Notes: generated by a model not told the origin, from the sequence alone. 32,457 nt of DNA from Micavibrio sp. (GCA_019634145.1 JAHQVU010000038.1:1-32457); one strand, 5' to 3'. Positions 1-6,839 are shown, counted from the first letter of the stretch. A program made the numbers and translations.

Positions 1-1
1 G

Positions 2-742
2 GATGATATGATGCATGAGGCGCGCGAGGTTGTGGCCACGGGTGGGCGTTTGCTGGTGACGACATTGACCAAGAAAATGGCCGAAGACCTTACCGAATAT
101 TTGAACGAAAATGGTATTAAGGTGCGGTATTTGCACTCTGATGTTGAGACGCTGGAGCGCATTGAGATTATGCAGGATTTGCGTAAGGGCGTGTTTGATG
201 TGCTGGTCGGGATTAACTTGCTCCGTGAGGGGCTGGATATCCCCGAATGTAAGCGCGTGATGATTTTGGATGCGGATAAGGAAGGGTTTTTGCGCTCTAA
301 AACCTCGCTGATCCAGACGATTGGCCGCGCCGCGCGGAATGTGGAAGGTAAGGCGATTTTGTATGCCGATAAGATTACGGATTCCATGAAGTACGCGATT
401 GATGAAACAGCACGCAGGCGTGAGAAACAGATGGCGTATAATAAGGAGCACGGCATAACGCCCGCCACCATTATTCGCGCGATTTCCGGCGCGTTCGACC
501 ATGTGTATGAGGAAAAAGAGGGTGGCGCGGGGCTAGGCTCCAGCACGCGGATCGGTGATTATAAATGGGGGCTGCATGATGGGGGCGAGGCGGTGTTTAT
601 CGATGACCCTGTGGCCTTGCGCAAGAAGATCGATAGCTTGAAAAAAGAGATGCATAAGGCGGCGGAGAACCTTGAGTTTGAAGAAGCCGCAAAGCTCAGG
701 GATGAGGTGAAACGGCTTGAGAAGGCGGAGCTTGGGGTTTAG
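2..742 (+). CDS. uvrB: UvrB, excinuclease ABC subunit B (C-terminal part, 5' end outside window)
   Basis: The visible 246 residues are the second helicase half and the tail of UvrB, which loads onto damaged DNA with UvrA and then recruits UvrC in nucleotide excision repair. Seen here are the conserved stretches [55 protein letters not shown] and the motif VI region QTIGRAARN. The last 40 or so residues form a UVR domain ([18 protein letters not shown]), which in the family pairs with the UVR domain of UvrC. The frame is open to the window edge, so the ATG codons at 8 and 11 are internal. The gene ends with TAG. uvrC lies 3.5 kb downstream on the same strand, separated by accessory genes. The identification is secure. 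Confidence 0.97.
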   Translation, partial: DDMMHEAREVVATGGRLLVTTLTKKMAEDLTEYLNENGIKVRYLHSDVETLERIEIMQDLRKGVFDVLVGINLLREGLDIPECKRVMILDADKEGFLRSKTSLIQTIGRAARNVEGKAILYADKITDSMKYAIDETARRREKQMAYNKEHGITPATIIRAISGAFDHVYEEKEGGAGLGSSTRIGDYKWGLHDGGEAVFIDDPVALRKKIDSLKKEMHKAAENLEFEEAAKLRDEVKRLEKAELGV

Positions 743-777
743 AGATGTAAAAACCACTTATGTTTGATTGAAAAGTT

Positions 778-786
778 TGGTATAAT
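778..786 (+). promoter_or_regulatory. Extended -10 promoter element before the membrane-protein gene
   Basis: The sequence TGGTATAAT is a perfect extended -10 box (TGn followed by TATAAT). No convincing -35 lies 17 bases upstream, which is tolerated by extended -10 promoters. Transcription would be expected to begin about 7 bases after the box, near 793-794, which is where an in-frame ATG sits. The downstream gene would then have its own promoter and an almost leaderless message, independent of uvrB. This is a sequence match only. Confidence 0.5.
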
Positions 787-793
787 GTTCGTT

Positions 794-1444
794 ATGGTGG
801 TGGATGTGTTAAGAAAAAGAATTGAAAATTGCATTCGGGCTGAAGTCGGTAAGTATGAGAAGAAGAAGTTCGAAGAAGGGCTTTCTAAATTTTATGAGAG
901 GGTGTATTTTCATGAAATTGACACTAGAGATCGTTTGAATAGTAGGTTGCAGTTACCTTTTGCCGTTATCGTTTCTTTAGTAGGTATTCTTGGTTATTTT
1001 TTAAGGCAGATAGATGTTTCACAAGACGGTTTGTGGGTTAATCTGTTTTATTTATTTTTTGTATATAGTTCAGTGACTCTGTTTATTGCAGTGTATCTTT
1101 TTATTAAAGCTTCTCACGGTAATGTATATTCTCTTATTCCTACGTCTAAAAAGACGAATGAGTATCATGCTAAATTGTCAGACTTTTATAGAGAATATGA
1201 TACATGTGAAGAGTTAACGCAGAACTATTTTGAACAGTATATGAACAATACATATATTGAATGCGCGTCAAAAAATACAAAATTGAATGAAAAAAGATCA
1301 GCGCTTTTGCATGGTTCGAATAATGCCTTAATAGTTACCATTGTATTAACTGTTATTACTTTTTTATTTTGGACAATTAGAAAAAGTGCAAAGAATAGAA
1401 TTTATAGAAGTTGGGCAGCAATCAATTTGGAAAGGAGAGAGTAA
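794..1444 (+). CDS. Three-helix membrane protein of unknown function, A+T-rich
   Basis: I do not recognise a named family. Counting from ATG 794 (216 residues), a charged N-terminal region ends in DTRDRLNSRLQ, followed by a hydrophobic pair at about residues 54-72 and 81-105. A polar segment of about 70 residues, rich in Tyr, Glu and Asn, comes next, then a third helix at 177-195 and a basic tail. Alternative in-frame starts are ATG 785 and TTG 764; none has a clear ribosome binding site, and I prefer 794 because a perfect extended -10 box lies just before it. Base composition is much richer in A+T than uvrB or uvrC, which suggests acquired DNA. Its stop codon overlaps the start of a polyproline microprotein by one base, so the two are probably translated together. 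The layout of a hairpin near the N-terminus recalls SLATT-type membrane effectors, but that is only a shape comparison. Confidence 0.8.
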   Translation: MVVDVLRKRIENCIRAEVGKYEKKKFEEGLSKFYERVYFHEIDTRDRLNSRLQLPFAVIVSLVGILGYFLRQIDVSQDGLWVNLFYLFFVYSSVTLFIAVYLFIKASHGNVYSLIPTSKKTNEYHAKLSDFYREYDTCEELTQNYFEQYMNNTYIECASKNTKLNEKRSALLHGSNNALIVTIVLTVITFLFWTIRKSAKNRIYRSWAAINLERRE

Positions 1445-1545
1445 TGGGAAAATATGGGCAAGCTCCACCACCACCACCACCACCTAAAATACGGTTGGTT
1501 AAAGAAGGTGTTGATGTTACGGAAGGTGAGGGCAGTGATGAGTGA
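1444..1545 (+). CDS. Polyproline microprotein 1 (33 aa)
   Basis: A 33-residue frame starts at an ATG that shares its first base with the TAA of the membrane-protein gene, an arrangement typical of translational coupling. Residues 8-14 are seven prolines (six CCA codons and one CCT), followed by KIRLVKEG and an acidic tail. The next frame repeats the plan PPPPPP-x-x-RLV-(K/R)-(E/D). Because the two copies use different proline codons, the likeness appears to be held at the protein level and is not simply a triplet repeat. No function is known to me. Polyproline ligand for a partner domain, or regulatory peptide for the membrane protein, are both guesses. Confidence 0.55.
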   Translation: MGKYGQAPPPPPPPKIRLVKEGVDVTEGEGSDE

Positions 1546-1621
1546 TATTGAAGATAACCCGCTCCCGCCTCCACCTCCGCCTAACGAGAGGTTGGTAAGG
1601 GATGAGGATTCTAATCATTAG
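1538..1621 (+). CDS. Polyproline microprotein 2 (27 aa)
   Basis: This 27-residue frame overlaps the end of the preceding one by eight bases. It reads MSDIEDNPL, then six prolines at residues 10-15 encoded by mixed codons (CCG, CCT, CCA), then NERLVRDEDSNH. It resembles the first microprotein in core and in the RLV plus charged-residue tail, and looks like a diverged tandem duplicate. Several consecutive prolines normally slow ribosomes and need EF-P, so expression could be sensitive to it. Function is unknown. The chance that this is a real gene rests on the overlap and on its similarity to its neighbour. Confidence 0.5.
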   Translation: MSDIEDNPLPPPPPPNERLVRDEDSNH

Positions 1622-1863
1622 GTGTGCAAAGAGTTTTTGTACGAAACCTGTGCCCAAAAATAAGCGATGATCTTGGGGGCTATATGATGAGATGTAGCGC
1701 AGAGATTTAAAACCACTTTAGTTGTAAGGCGTACTGGCAAGATTGAAGAAATCTCACCGTGAGCGTTTAAAGAACGTGTAACCGCTATTGAATCTTAAAT
1801 CACTTCCCCTTATTCCCGCATGTGTTGCAGATGGCGGTTGGTTTTTAGCCTGAAAAAAGGGCA
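1622..1863. other. Intergenic stretch without a convincing gene
   Basis: No frame here has a start, a ribosome site and more than a few dozen codons. Short protein-like fragments can be read on the plus strand around 1718-1790 (TLVVRRTGKIEEISP, then after a stop AFKERVTAIES), and a CxxC fragment (ICNTCGNKGK) on the minus strand near 1815-1845, but each is broken by stops. They may be remains of a decayed gene or chance. Two weak hairpins follow the microproteins, near 1623-1641 and 1652-1680. Neither has a T run, so I do not call them terminators. Confidence 0.4.
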
Positions 1864-1894
1864 ATAAAAAAAGGAAGCGATAAAGCCGCTTCCT
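1864..1894 (-). terminator. Rho-independent terminator of the small lipoprotein gene
   Basis: Read on the minus strand, an 8-bp stem (AGGAAGCG with CGCTTCCT) closes a 7-base loop and is followed directly by a run of T residues (the A run at 1865-1872 of the plus strand). It sits about 30 bases beyond the stop of the minus-strand lipoprotein gene, the right place for its terminator. Confidence 0.8.
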
Positions 1895-1925
1895 GATTGT
1901 CTATCTAATCTGCCTGAAATGTAGG

Positions 1926-2183
1926 CTATTTAGAAACTTTTTCGTTGAATATCTTTTCGATTTTTTCAGGTTCTTTATGAACAATGGCTTTTGGCTTTGG
2001 TGCGGTGGGCACTAGCTTCATTTCCTTCTCAGGCATCATCTTTGCCAGAACATAGGCATAACCGCTACCAGCTGTGCGTTTATTGCCGTAGGGGAACATG
2101 CTTTCTGTTCTTACCAGCTCGTATCCGTCACAAGCAGAAATTAGAATAGGTGTGGCCAGAATCAGGGCGCGAATGAGTTTCAT
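1926..2183 (-). CDS. Small predicted lipoprotein (85 aa)
   Basis: The first 17 residues form a lipoprotein signal peptide ending in the lipobox LISAC, so Cys18 should be acylated and the protein anchored in the membrane facing the periplasm. The mature part is short, with a GSGYAYVLAKMMPEKE stretch and a Lys/Pro/Glu-rich tail. No known domain is visible. A ribosome site (AGGAG) lies about 8 bases before the ATG, and the gene has its own candidate promoter (2241-2268) and terminator (1864-1894), so it appears to be a one-gene unit. The export call is firm; the role is unknown. Confidence 0.8.
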   Translation of the reverse strand: MKLIRALILATPILISACDGYELVRTESMFPYGNKRTAGSGYAYVLAKMMPEKEMKLVPTAPKPKAIVHKEPEKIEKIFNEKVSK

Positions 2184-2222
2184 GGTGTGAACTCCTGAGT
2201 GTAGATAGAATCAAAAAAGGAT

Positions 2223-2268
2223 GTGCGAACGCACGCTGTAATCATACAGTCTTTTACAGAAATTACAA
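2223..2268 (-). promoter_or_regulatory. Candidate promoter and palindrome for the lipoprotein gene
   Basis: On the minus strand TTGTAA (2263-2268) and TATGAT (2241-2246) are separated by 16 bases, a reasonable sigma-70-type promoter pointing at the lipoprotein gene. Where transcription would begin there is a small inverted repeat, GTGCG-AA-CGCAC (2223-2234), which could be an operator or a leader hairpin. The match is moderate. Confidence 0.4.
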
Positions 2269-2289
2269 AACCCTAAATTACAGGTGTGT

Positions 2290-2832
2290 TTATGGCTTGA
2301 GTTTGTAGAGGACAAAGCGCCCTAATGGGTGGCCAACGCGAAGAGCAGGATAATCGAAATCTTTACCTTTTTGGTATTTGAAACCCATTTTTTCCATGAG
2401 GTGAATGGTGCGGGAATTGTCATAGACCGTGAAGGCCACCAGCTCTTTAAGCTTAAGGTTATTAAAGGCGTGATCTATTACGGCGCGTGCGGCCTCCGAG
2501 CCGAATCCTTTGCCCCAATATTCATAATCTATTCGCCATGCAAGCCCGACGGCAGGGGTGAAAGATGCCTCGAAATCAACATTATGAAGACCGGTGAACC
2601 CTACGAATTCGCTGGTTTCTTTTTCTTCTATGACATAGAGGCCATAGCCGTGTTTTTTGAAGTCCTTTTGGAATTCTTTCATATGGCGTTTCGTTGCTTT
2701 TTTGTCCAGTACGCGCGGTAGGTACTGCATGACGAGCGGGTCGGCATTCAAGCGGGCGAAGGGTTCAAGATCACGATCTTCCCATTCGCGAAGGATTAAG
2801 CGGTCAGTTTCAAGGTGGATGTTTTTGTTCAT
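2290..2832 (-). CDS. GNAT-family N-acetyltransferase, RimJ/RimL-like
   Basis: The protein belongs to the acetyl-CoA-dependent GNAT superfamily, in the branch used for ribosomal proteins and small molecules (Acetyltransf_3). Seen are the opening ETDRLILREWEDRDLEPFARLN, the central strand AVGLAWRIDYEYWGKGFGSEAARA, which contains the acetyl-CoA loop, and the late NSRTIHLMEKMGF segment typical of this branch. Start: an upstream GTG at 2847 is possible, but ATG 2832 has an AAGAG-type ribosome site just before it, giving 180 residues. The substrate cannot be told from sequence. The gene stands alone between a lipoprotein and a MarR-like regulator, all on the minus strand. Confidence 0.88.
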   Translation of the reverse strand: MNKNIHLETDRLILREWEDRDLEPFARLNADPLVMQYLPRVLDKKATKRHMKEFQKDFKKHGYGLYVIEEKETSEFVGFTGLHNVDFEASFTPAVGLAWRIDYEYWGKGFGSEAARAVIDHAFNNLKLKELVAFTVYDNSRTIHLMEKMGFKYQKGKDFDYPALRVGHPLGRFVLYKLKP

Positions 2833-2920
2833 GAATCTCTTATACACGTCCGCGTGATAAAAGGGGAGTCGGATTATGCCGATTGGTAAGACTATCCAAA
2901 TAGTTTGTAAGCCGCTTTTT

Positions 2921-3247
2921 TTATGCGGCTATGATTCCTGATATGGAGTTTAAAGTGTTGCGCCCTTTAGGGGAGAGGTAGAGCTCTTTTTTGCGTTTTT
3001 CGGTCTCGGATGTGCGTACTTCAACCAGTTCGTAAGCCTGCCCGCGTTGGCGAGAGTTTGAGAGTGCGCCGATAATGCGTGAGATAGTTGAAATGCTTAG
3101 GCCGGTATTGTTCGATAGATCTGTTAGGGACATTCCCTCATTCAATGAAATCTCAGCCAGGCATATGGCATAGTGAAGTGGGAATTCGGGATCTAGTTTC
3201 TGCAACTCATGCAGTATTTTTAAAAAGTCTTTTACTTCTGTTTCCAT
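2921..3247 (-). CDS. MarR-like winged-helix transcription regulator (short)
   Basis: The 108-residue protein has a helical start (LHELQKLDPEFPLHYAICLAEI), a helix-turn-helix (GMSLTDLSNNTGLSISTISRIIGALS) and a wing reading ELVEVRTSETEKRKKELYLSPKG, the usual MarR order with the conserved basic residues and the L-(S/T)-P-KG turn. It lacks the long C-terminal dimerisation helices of full MarR proteins (about 140 residues), so it is a short form. ATG 3247 is preferred over the TTG two codons upstream. Its leader holds a palindromic element (3273-3296), which suggests self-regulation. Target genes are unknown; the neighbouring GNAT and pentapeptide genes are possible. Confidence 0.78.
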   Translation of the reverse strand: METEVKDFLKILHELQKLDPEFPLHYAICLAEISLNEGMSLTDLSNNTGLSISTISRIIGALSNSRQRGQAYELVEVRTSETEKRKKELYLSPKGRNTLNSISGIIAA

Positions 3248-3272
3248 GTTCAACGTCTTTTGTTCTCGAGTT

Positions 3273-3296
3273 TTGGCACGCCAAATAATATTGGCG
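3273..3296 (-). promoter_or_regulatory. Candidate operator: nested GCCAA/TTGGC inverted repeats
   Basis: Three half-sites lie in a row: TTGGC, then two bases, then GCCAA, then ATAAT sequence, then TTGGCG. They can pair as TTGGC-N2-GCCAA and as CGCCAA-N6-TTGGCG. The element sits about 25 bases before the MarR-like gene start and downstream of its candidate promoter, so a bound repressor could block transcription. Binding by the MarR-like protein is inference. Confidence 0.45.
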
Positions 3297-3344
3297 CACC
3301 TTCAGTTACTCACACACGTTAAACAATTTTTATTTTTTAAATGT

Positions 3345-3371
3345 ATTATACAATCATCCTTGATATGTCAA
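3345..3371 (-). promoter_or_regulatory. Candidate promoter for the MarR-like gene
   Basis: On the minus strand a perfect TTGACA (3366-3371) and a perfect TATAAT (3345-3350) are 15 bases apart. Both boxes match consensus but the spacer is shorter than the ideal 17, which could make the promoter weak or dependent on an activator. Transcription would begin near 3338, leaving a leader of about 90 bases that contains the palindromic operator. Confidence 0.5.
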
Positions 3372-3381
3372 ATTAATACTT

Positions 3382-4017
3382 TCATGCAGCTTTAATTGAT
3401 TTTTTTGATCTTTCTCCTAGAATTTTTCTGTTTAGTTTTTGCGAGATTTTTAAGATTTTTTGGCTCTGGTCATAGAGTTTTGCGCCAATCATGAATTTCT
3501 GTTCGGTAATTATTATGGGCTTGTTCGCTACGCCGTTTATAACGATCGGCGGGGAGGATAGGGTTATAACTGATCCATCACTATTGTAGAAGCGGATATT
3601 ACGCATTGATGTGGCGTCTTTGAAATTGAGGGTGAAGCAGGACAGCGTGGAAAAGCTGGACTCATCAAGTTTGCTGTAAAAAATATCTGTGGCGCCAAAC
3701 ATTGCGCCCTGAAAGTCAGCTGTGGCTAGGTCGCTTTCGCATAGGCAGGTATTGTAGAGCAATGTATTTTCAAAAATGGCTGAATTTAATGTGCTTTCAG
3801 ACAGGTTGGTTCCGGTGAGGTTTGCGCCTGTAAGGTCAGCATATGGCATATAAGCTGTATCCAAATTTGCATTGGATAATTGCTGGTGACGCAAATTTAC
3901 ATGTGTGAGATTTACACCGGATTTAACGGCTGTTTCCAGACAATGCTGATTGCTTTCAAAATAACCTTCGAATAATATTTCGTTGGTTGTAACTGTACGA
4001 AGCGTGTGGTGTTTCAT
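3382..4017 (-). CDS. Pentapeptide-repeat protein (211 aa)
   Basis: After an N-terminal segment of about 30 residues (TTNEILFEGYFES, then a Cys-containing helix), a run of A(D/N)Lxx-type pentapeptides spans roughly residues 34-125 (for example NLTHV, ANLDT, ADLTG, ANLTG, TNLSE, SDLAT, ADFQG). These repeats fold as a right-handed quadrilateral beta-helix. A non-repeat domain (VITLSSPPIVING, then IIITEQKFMIGAKLY) and a very basic tail follow. A ribosome site (AGGGG) lies just before the ATG. Some relatives mimic DNA and protect gyrase, but most have unknown roles, and nothing here points to gyrase. The N-terminal part resembles pentapeptide proteins in which a FEG/FEA strand precedes the coil. 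Confidence 0.88.
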   Translation of the reverse strand: MKHHTLRTVTTNEILFEGYFESNQHCLETAVKSGVNLTHVNLRHQQLSNANLDTAYMPYADLTGANLTGTNLSESTLNSAIFENTLLYNTCLCESDLATADFQGAMFGATDIFYSKLDESSFSTLSCFTLNFKDATSMRNIRFYNSDGSVITLSSPPIVINGVANKPIIITEQKFMIGAKLYDQSQKILKISQKLNRKILGERSKKSIKAA

Positions 4018-4183
4018 TATGTCCCCTTTTTATTAGTGCTTTTGTTACTCTGTGTGCAGATGTTGTTTTGCACCCGTAACAGTTGTGGTGTTAATAGTTG
4101 CTAGATTGCAAGTTTTGTCAAGTAAATTTATTATGTCATATTCGGAAGTATGGGTTTTATAGGGCTGCGGGTGGGTTTTTAGG

Positions 4184-4207
4184 TATAATTATCTATATTA
4201 TATAGAT
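4184..4207 (+). promoter_or_regulatory. Candidate uvrC -10 box with overlapping palindrome
   Basis: TATAAT (4184-4189) lies 16 bases before the upstream uvrC ATG. No good -35 is visible. It is followed by a 17-base inverted repeat, ATCTATA-TTA-TATAGAT (4191-4207), which covers the expected transcription start and touches the ATG at 4206. The repeat could be an operator or a hairpin over the start codon. It is not the GTTC-N7-GTTC box known for alphaproteobacterial LexA. Confidence 0.35.
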
Positions 4208-6056
4208 GAAAGATGATATTGGAATGAGCGTGATAGAGAGCGGCGCTAGCGCGATTAGAGGCTATGTGAAGAAATTACCTGATACACCCGGTGTGTATCG
4301 GATGATGGATGAGCATGGTGGCGTGCTGTATGTCGGTAAAGCTAAGTCACTAAAAAAGCGTGTTTCAAATTATACGTTGCCCGATAAATTGCCGATCAGA
4401 TTGCAGCGCATGATTGCAGCTACGGTAAAAATGGAGTTTATCCATACCCAGACAGAGGCCGAAGCTTTGTTGTTGGAAAGTAACCTGATTAAGAAGTTGA
4501 AGCCGCGCTATAATATCTTGCTCAGGGATGATAAATCATTTCCTTATATCTTGATAACCGATGATCATGACTATCCGCAGGTAGTTAAACACAGAGGCGC
4601 GAAAAAAGGGCGTGGTCAATATTATGGTCCGTTTGCGAGCGCGGGCGATGTGAACCGTACGATCGCGATATTGCAGCGTTTATTTATGCTGCGAAATTGT
4701 ACTGATAGCTATTTTGCGCAGCGCTCACGCCCATGTTTGCAATATCATATCAAGCGTTGTACCGCGCCGTGTGTAGGCTATGTCAGTAAGGATGGGTATG
4801 GCGAGCAAATCGCACAGGCGCAGGATTTTATGGCGGGGCGGAGTGTGGATATTCAGGCGCGTTTTGCGCGAGATATGGAGGCGGCCGCGGCGGATATGGA
4901 TTATGAGAGTGCGGCGCAATTCCGTGATAAAATCCGCACACTGAGCGCTATTCAGGCCAAGCAGGATATTAATGTCGAGGGCATTAAGGATGCTGATGTA
5001 TTTGCGCTGGTCAGCCGCGAGGGGGTTACGTGCATTCAGGCGTTTTTCTTCCGTGGCGGGCGAAATTACGGCAACCGCTCTTACTTTCCTCGGCATATGG
5101 CCGATGATGCGATTGAGGATGTGATATCGGCTTTTATGGCGCAGTTCTATACGACGCGTGCGGCGCCTGTGACGGTTCTGGTGAATGTTATGCCGCGTGA
5201 TAAAGGGCTTTTGCAGGAGGCGCTTTCAACGTCATATAAGGTCTCGATATCTGTGCCGCAGAGAGGTGGGCGCAGGCGCGTGACGGAGTTTTCGGAGCGC
5301 AATGCCAGGGCCGCACTGGCGACGCATATGGCAAATAAGTCGAATGAGAAAACGATGCTGGAGGCTGTGGCCGAGCTGTTCGATCTGGAAGAAGCGCCGC
5401 AAAGGATCGAGGTTTATGATAACTCGCATATATCGGGTACGAATATGGTCGGCGCGATGATTGTATCGGGCGAGGAGGGCTTTATCAAAAACGCCTATCG
5501 GAAGTTTAATATTCGCGAAGCCGCGGAATCGGATGATTTTGGCATGATGCGCGAGGTTATGGCGCGACGATTTAGAAAATTTGCCGATGCTGATAGCGAG
5601 CAGGACGAGCCCTTACCGGATCTTTTATTGATTGATGGCGGTTTGGGGCAGTTTAATGCTGTGAAGGAAGTTTTGGAGGATATGGGGTTGTGGTCGGTGC
5701 TTAATGTCGTCGCGATATCCAAGGGTCCGGATCGCAATGCGGGGCGAGAGCAGTTTCATATGGAGGGGCGCGCGAGCTTTCAATTGCCCGTTAACACACC
5801 GGTTCTGCACTATTTGCAGCGTTTGCGCGATGAGGCGCATAGATTTGCGATTGGCGCGCATAGGGCGCGCAGATCGAAGGATATTGTAAGCTCGCCGCTG
5901 GACGAGGTTGCGGGGATTGGTGCGAAACGAAAGAAGGCGCTGCTTGCTTATTTCGGCTCAGCCAAGGCCGTGGCGGGCGCGGGCATTGAGGATTTGGAAA
6001 AGGTTGATGGTATTAGCCGCGCGGTGGCGCAAACAATCTACGACCATTTCCATTAG
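4206..6056 (+). CDS. uvrC: UvrC, excinuclease ABC subunit C
   Basis: Full-length (616 aa) dual-incision nuclease of nucleotide excision repair. Domains in order: GIY-YIG nuclease with GVY at 29-31 and YVG at 42-44 plus a catalytic Glu in LLLESNLIK, which cuts 3' of the lesion; a cysteine cluster (RNCTDSYF, RPCLQY, KRCTAPC) matching the region reported to bind an iron-sulfur cluster in UvrC; a UVR domain (MDYESAAQFRDKIRTL) that contacts UvrB; the RNase H-like nuclease (EVYDNSHISGTNMVGAM, LLIDGG), which cuts 5'; and C-terminal helix-hairpin-helix repeats (EVAGIGAKRKKALL, KVDGISRAVA). ATG 4224 is an alternative start six codons later; neither start has a strong ribosome site. uvrB lies upstream in the same direction. 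Confidence 0.97.
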   Translation: MKDDIGMSVIESGASAIRGYVKKLPDTPGVYRMMDEHGGVLYVGKAKSLKKRVSNYTLPDKLPIRLQRMIAATVKMEFIHTQTEAEALLLESNLIKKLKPRYNILLRDDKSFPYILITDDHDYPQVVKHRGAKKGRGQYYGPFASAGDVNRTIAILQRLFMLRNCTDSYFAQRSRPCLQYHIKRCTAPCVGYVSKDGYGEQIAQAQDFMAGRSVDIQARFARDMEAAAADMDYESAAQFRDKIRTLSAIQAKQDINVEGIKDADVFALVSREGVTCIQAFFFRGGRNYGNRSYFPRHMADDAIEDVISAFMAQFYTTRAAPVTVLVNVMPRDKGLLQEALSTSYKVSISVPQRGGRRRVTEFSERNARAALATHMANKSNEKTMLEAVAELFDLEEAPQRIEVYDNSHISGTNMVGAMIVSGEEGFIKNAYRKFNIREAAESDDFGMMREVMARRFRKFADADSEQDEPLPDLLLIDGGLGQFNAVKEVLEDMGLWSVLNVVAISKGPDRNAGREQFHMEGRASFQLPVNTPVLHYLQRLRDEAHRFAIGAHRARRSKDIVSSPLDEVAGIGAKRKKALLAYFGSAKAVAGAGIEDLEKVDGISRAVAQTIYDHFH

Positions 6057-6076
6057 CTGCCATAGTTTAATCATGG

Positions 6077-6129
6077 CTACGCTATTTGTCACTTGCGTAT
6101 GAATTATACGCGGCGTTTCTCATGCCTTG
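6077..6129. repeat. Dispersed palindromic repeat, copy B
   Basis: This intergenic stretch after uvrC matches 13341-13395 upstream of dnaK in the same orientation. Both begin CTAC, share TTGTCACTT, carry a central palindrome (here GCGTAT-GAATT-ATACGC type) and end with GTT-CTC-GCCTTG elements. The last 24 bases agree at 18 positions. Similarity may continue beyond the end, toward 6164. It looks like one member of a genome-wide intergenic repeat family. Confidence 0.55.
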
Positions 6130-6158
6130 CCCTGCTTAAATTCTGTTTGTCAGTATAT

Positions 6159-6656
6159 TTACAGGCTGGATTTATAGAAAGCCTGAGCGTCGAGAACGTT
6201 GAAGTTGTTGCGAGGCTTGATGAGTGAGGCCACGCAGCTACGCTCTATTTTTTGGGCGGATACCGTTTTATTACGTGGGCGTATTTCATAGTGCACCACT
6301 GGCTCGGCCAATACGTTGTCACCTGAAGCAGTGAAGTAAATGTCCAGAACACACTCGTTGCTGCGGTACTGCCAGACAACGGTGGGAAGGTCGCGGCGAA
6401 CCATTTCCGGCTGATCCAGAACTTCATAAATATCACGGCCAGATAAATCAAGAATGCGATTTGACGTGTAGGAGATTTGATTGGATATGCGTGAACGTTG
6501 GCCCGCGCCATATGGGCGGCCAAGATCGCTTGATGCAGCGTTGGAGAAAATAGACGCCTGGGCGCTGTTTTCATCTACACGGAGCAATGCGTTGAATGTA
6601 AAAATTGCAAAGGCCAGCACAAAAGCTGTAGCCGTTGATATTATCTCGCGTTTCAT
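6159..6656 (-). CDS. Membrane-anchored or exported protein with WQY...CVLD motif, unknown role
   Basis: The first 27 or so residues hold a hydrophobic helix (ISTATAFVLAFAIFTFNALL), either a signal anchor or a signal peptide, so the rest is periplasmic. The mature part carries LLDQPEMVRRDLP-like spacing before VVWQYRSNECVLDIYF, a motif I associate with small alphaproteobacterial proteins distantly like SmpA/BamE, and a second Cys in ERSCVAS, so one disulfide is likely. The 165-residue length suits that group. It is convergent with uvrC. A role at the envelope is plausible, but the family assignment is from memory of the motif only. Confidence 0.75.
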   Translation of the reverse strand: MKREIISTATAFVLAFAIFTFNALLRVDENSAQASIFSNAASSDLGRPYGAGQRSRISNQISYTSNRILDLSGRDIYEVLDQPEMVRRDLPTVVWQYRSNECVLDIYFTASGDNVLAEPVVHYEIRPRNKTVSAQKIERSCVASLIKPRNNFNVLDAQAFYKSSL

Positions 6657-6724
6657 TTGTCTCTAACCTAATTTCCGTGTCCGGCAAGTCAACTCATTTT
6701 GAGTGTGATAACGCTTTAAAACGT

Positions 6725-6773
6725 AAAAAAGAGCCGAACCTCTTAAAATATTTTTTAATGTGTCCGGCTCTTT
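6725..6773 (-). terminator. Terminator downstream of the bactofilin gene
   Basis: On the minus strand AAAGAGCCG pairs with CGGCTCTTT across a 28-base A+T-rich loop, with the 3' arm running into a T run (plus-strand A run 6725-6730). It lies about 65 bases beyond the bactofilin stop and also separates that gene from the exported protein at 6159-6656. On the plus strand only three T residues follow, so it would act mainly on minus-strand transcripts. Confidence 0.7.
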
Positions 6774-6839
6774 AACATATAAATTTTGTTTTGATCAACT
6801 AAAAAATACCAATTTTGTACTTTTTTATAATCTTTTTAA

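Noticed and set aside
1464-1485. CAC repeat that would encode six histidines in another frame, suggesting a vector His tag
   Set aside because: The frame with overlap-coupled start reads prolines, the next gene encodes a similar proline run with different codons, and flanking DNA has no vector features.
1622-1863. Possible zinc-ribbon microprotein on the minus strand (ICNTCGNKGK)
   Set aside because: The reading is preceded directly by a stop and has no start codon, so it is at most a remnant.
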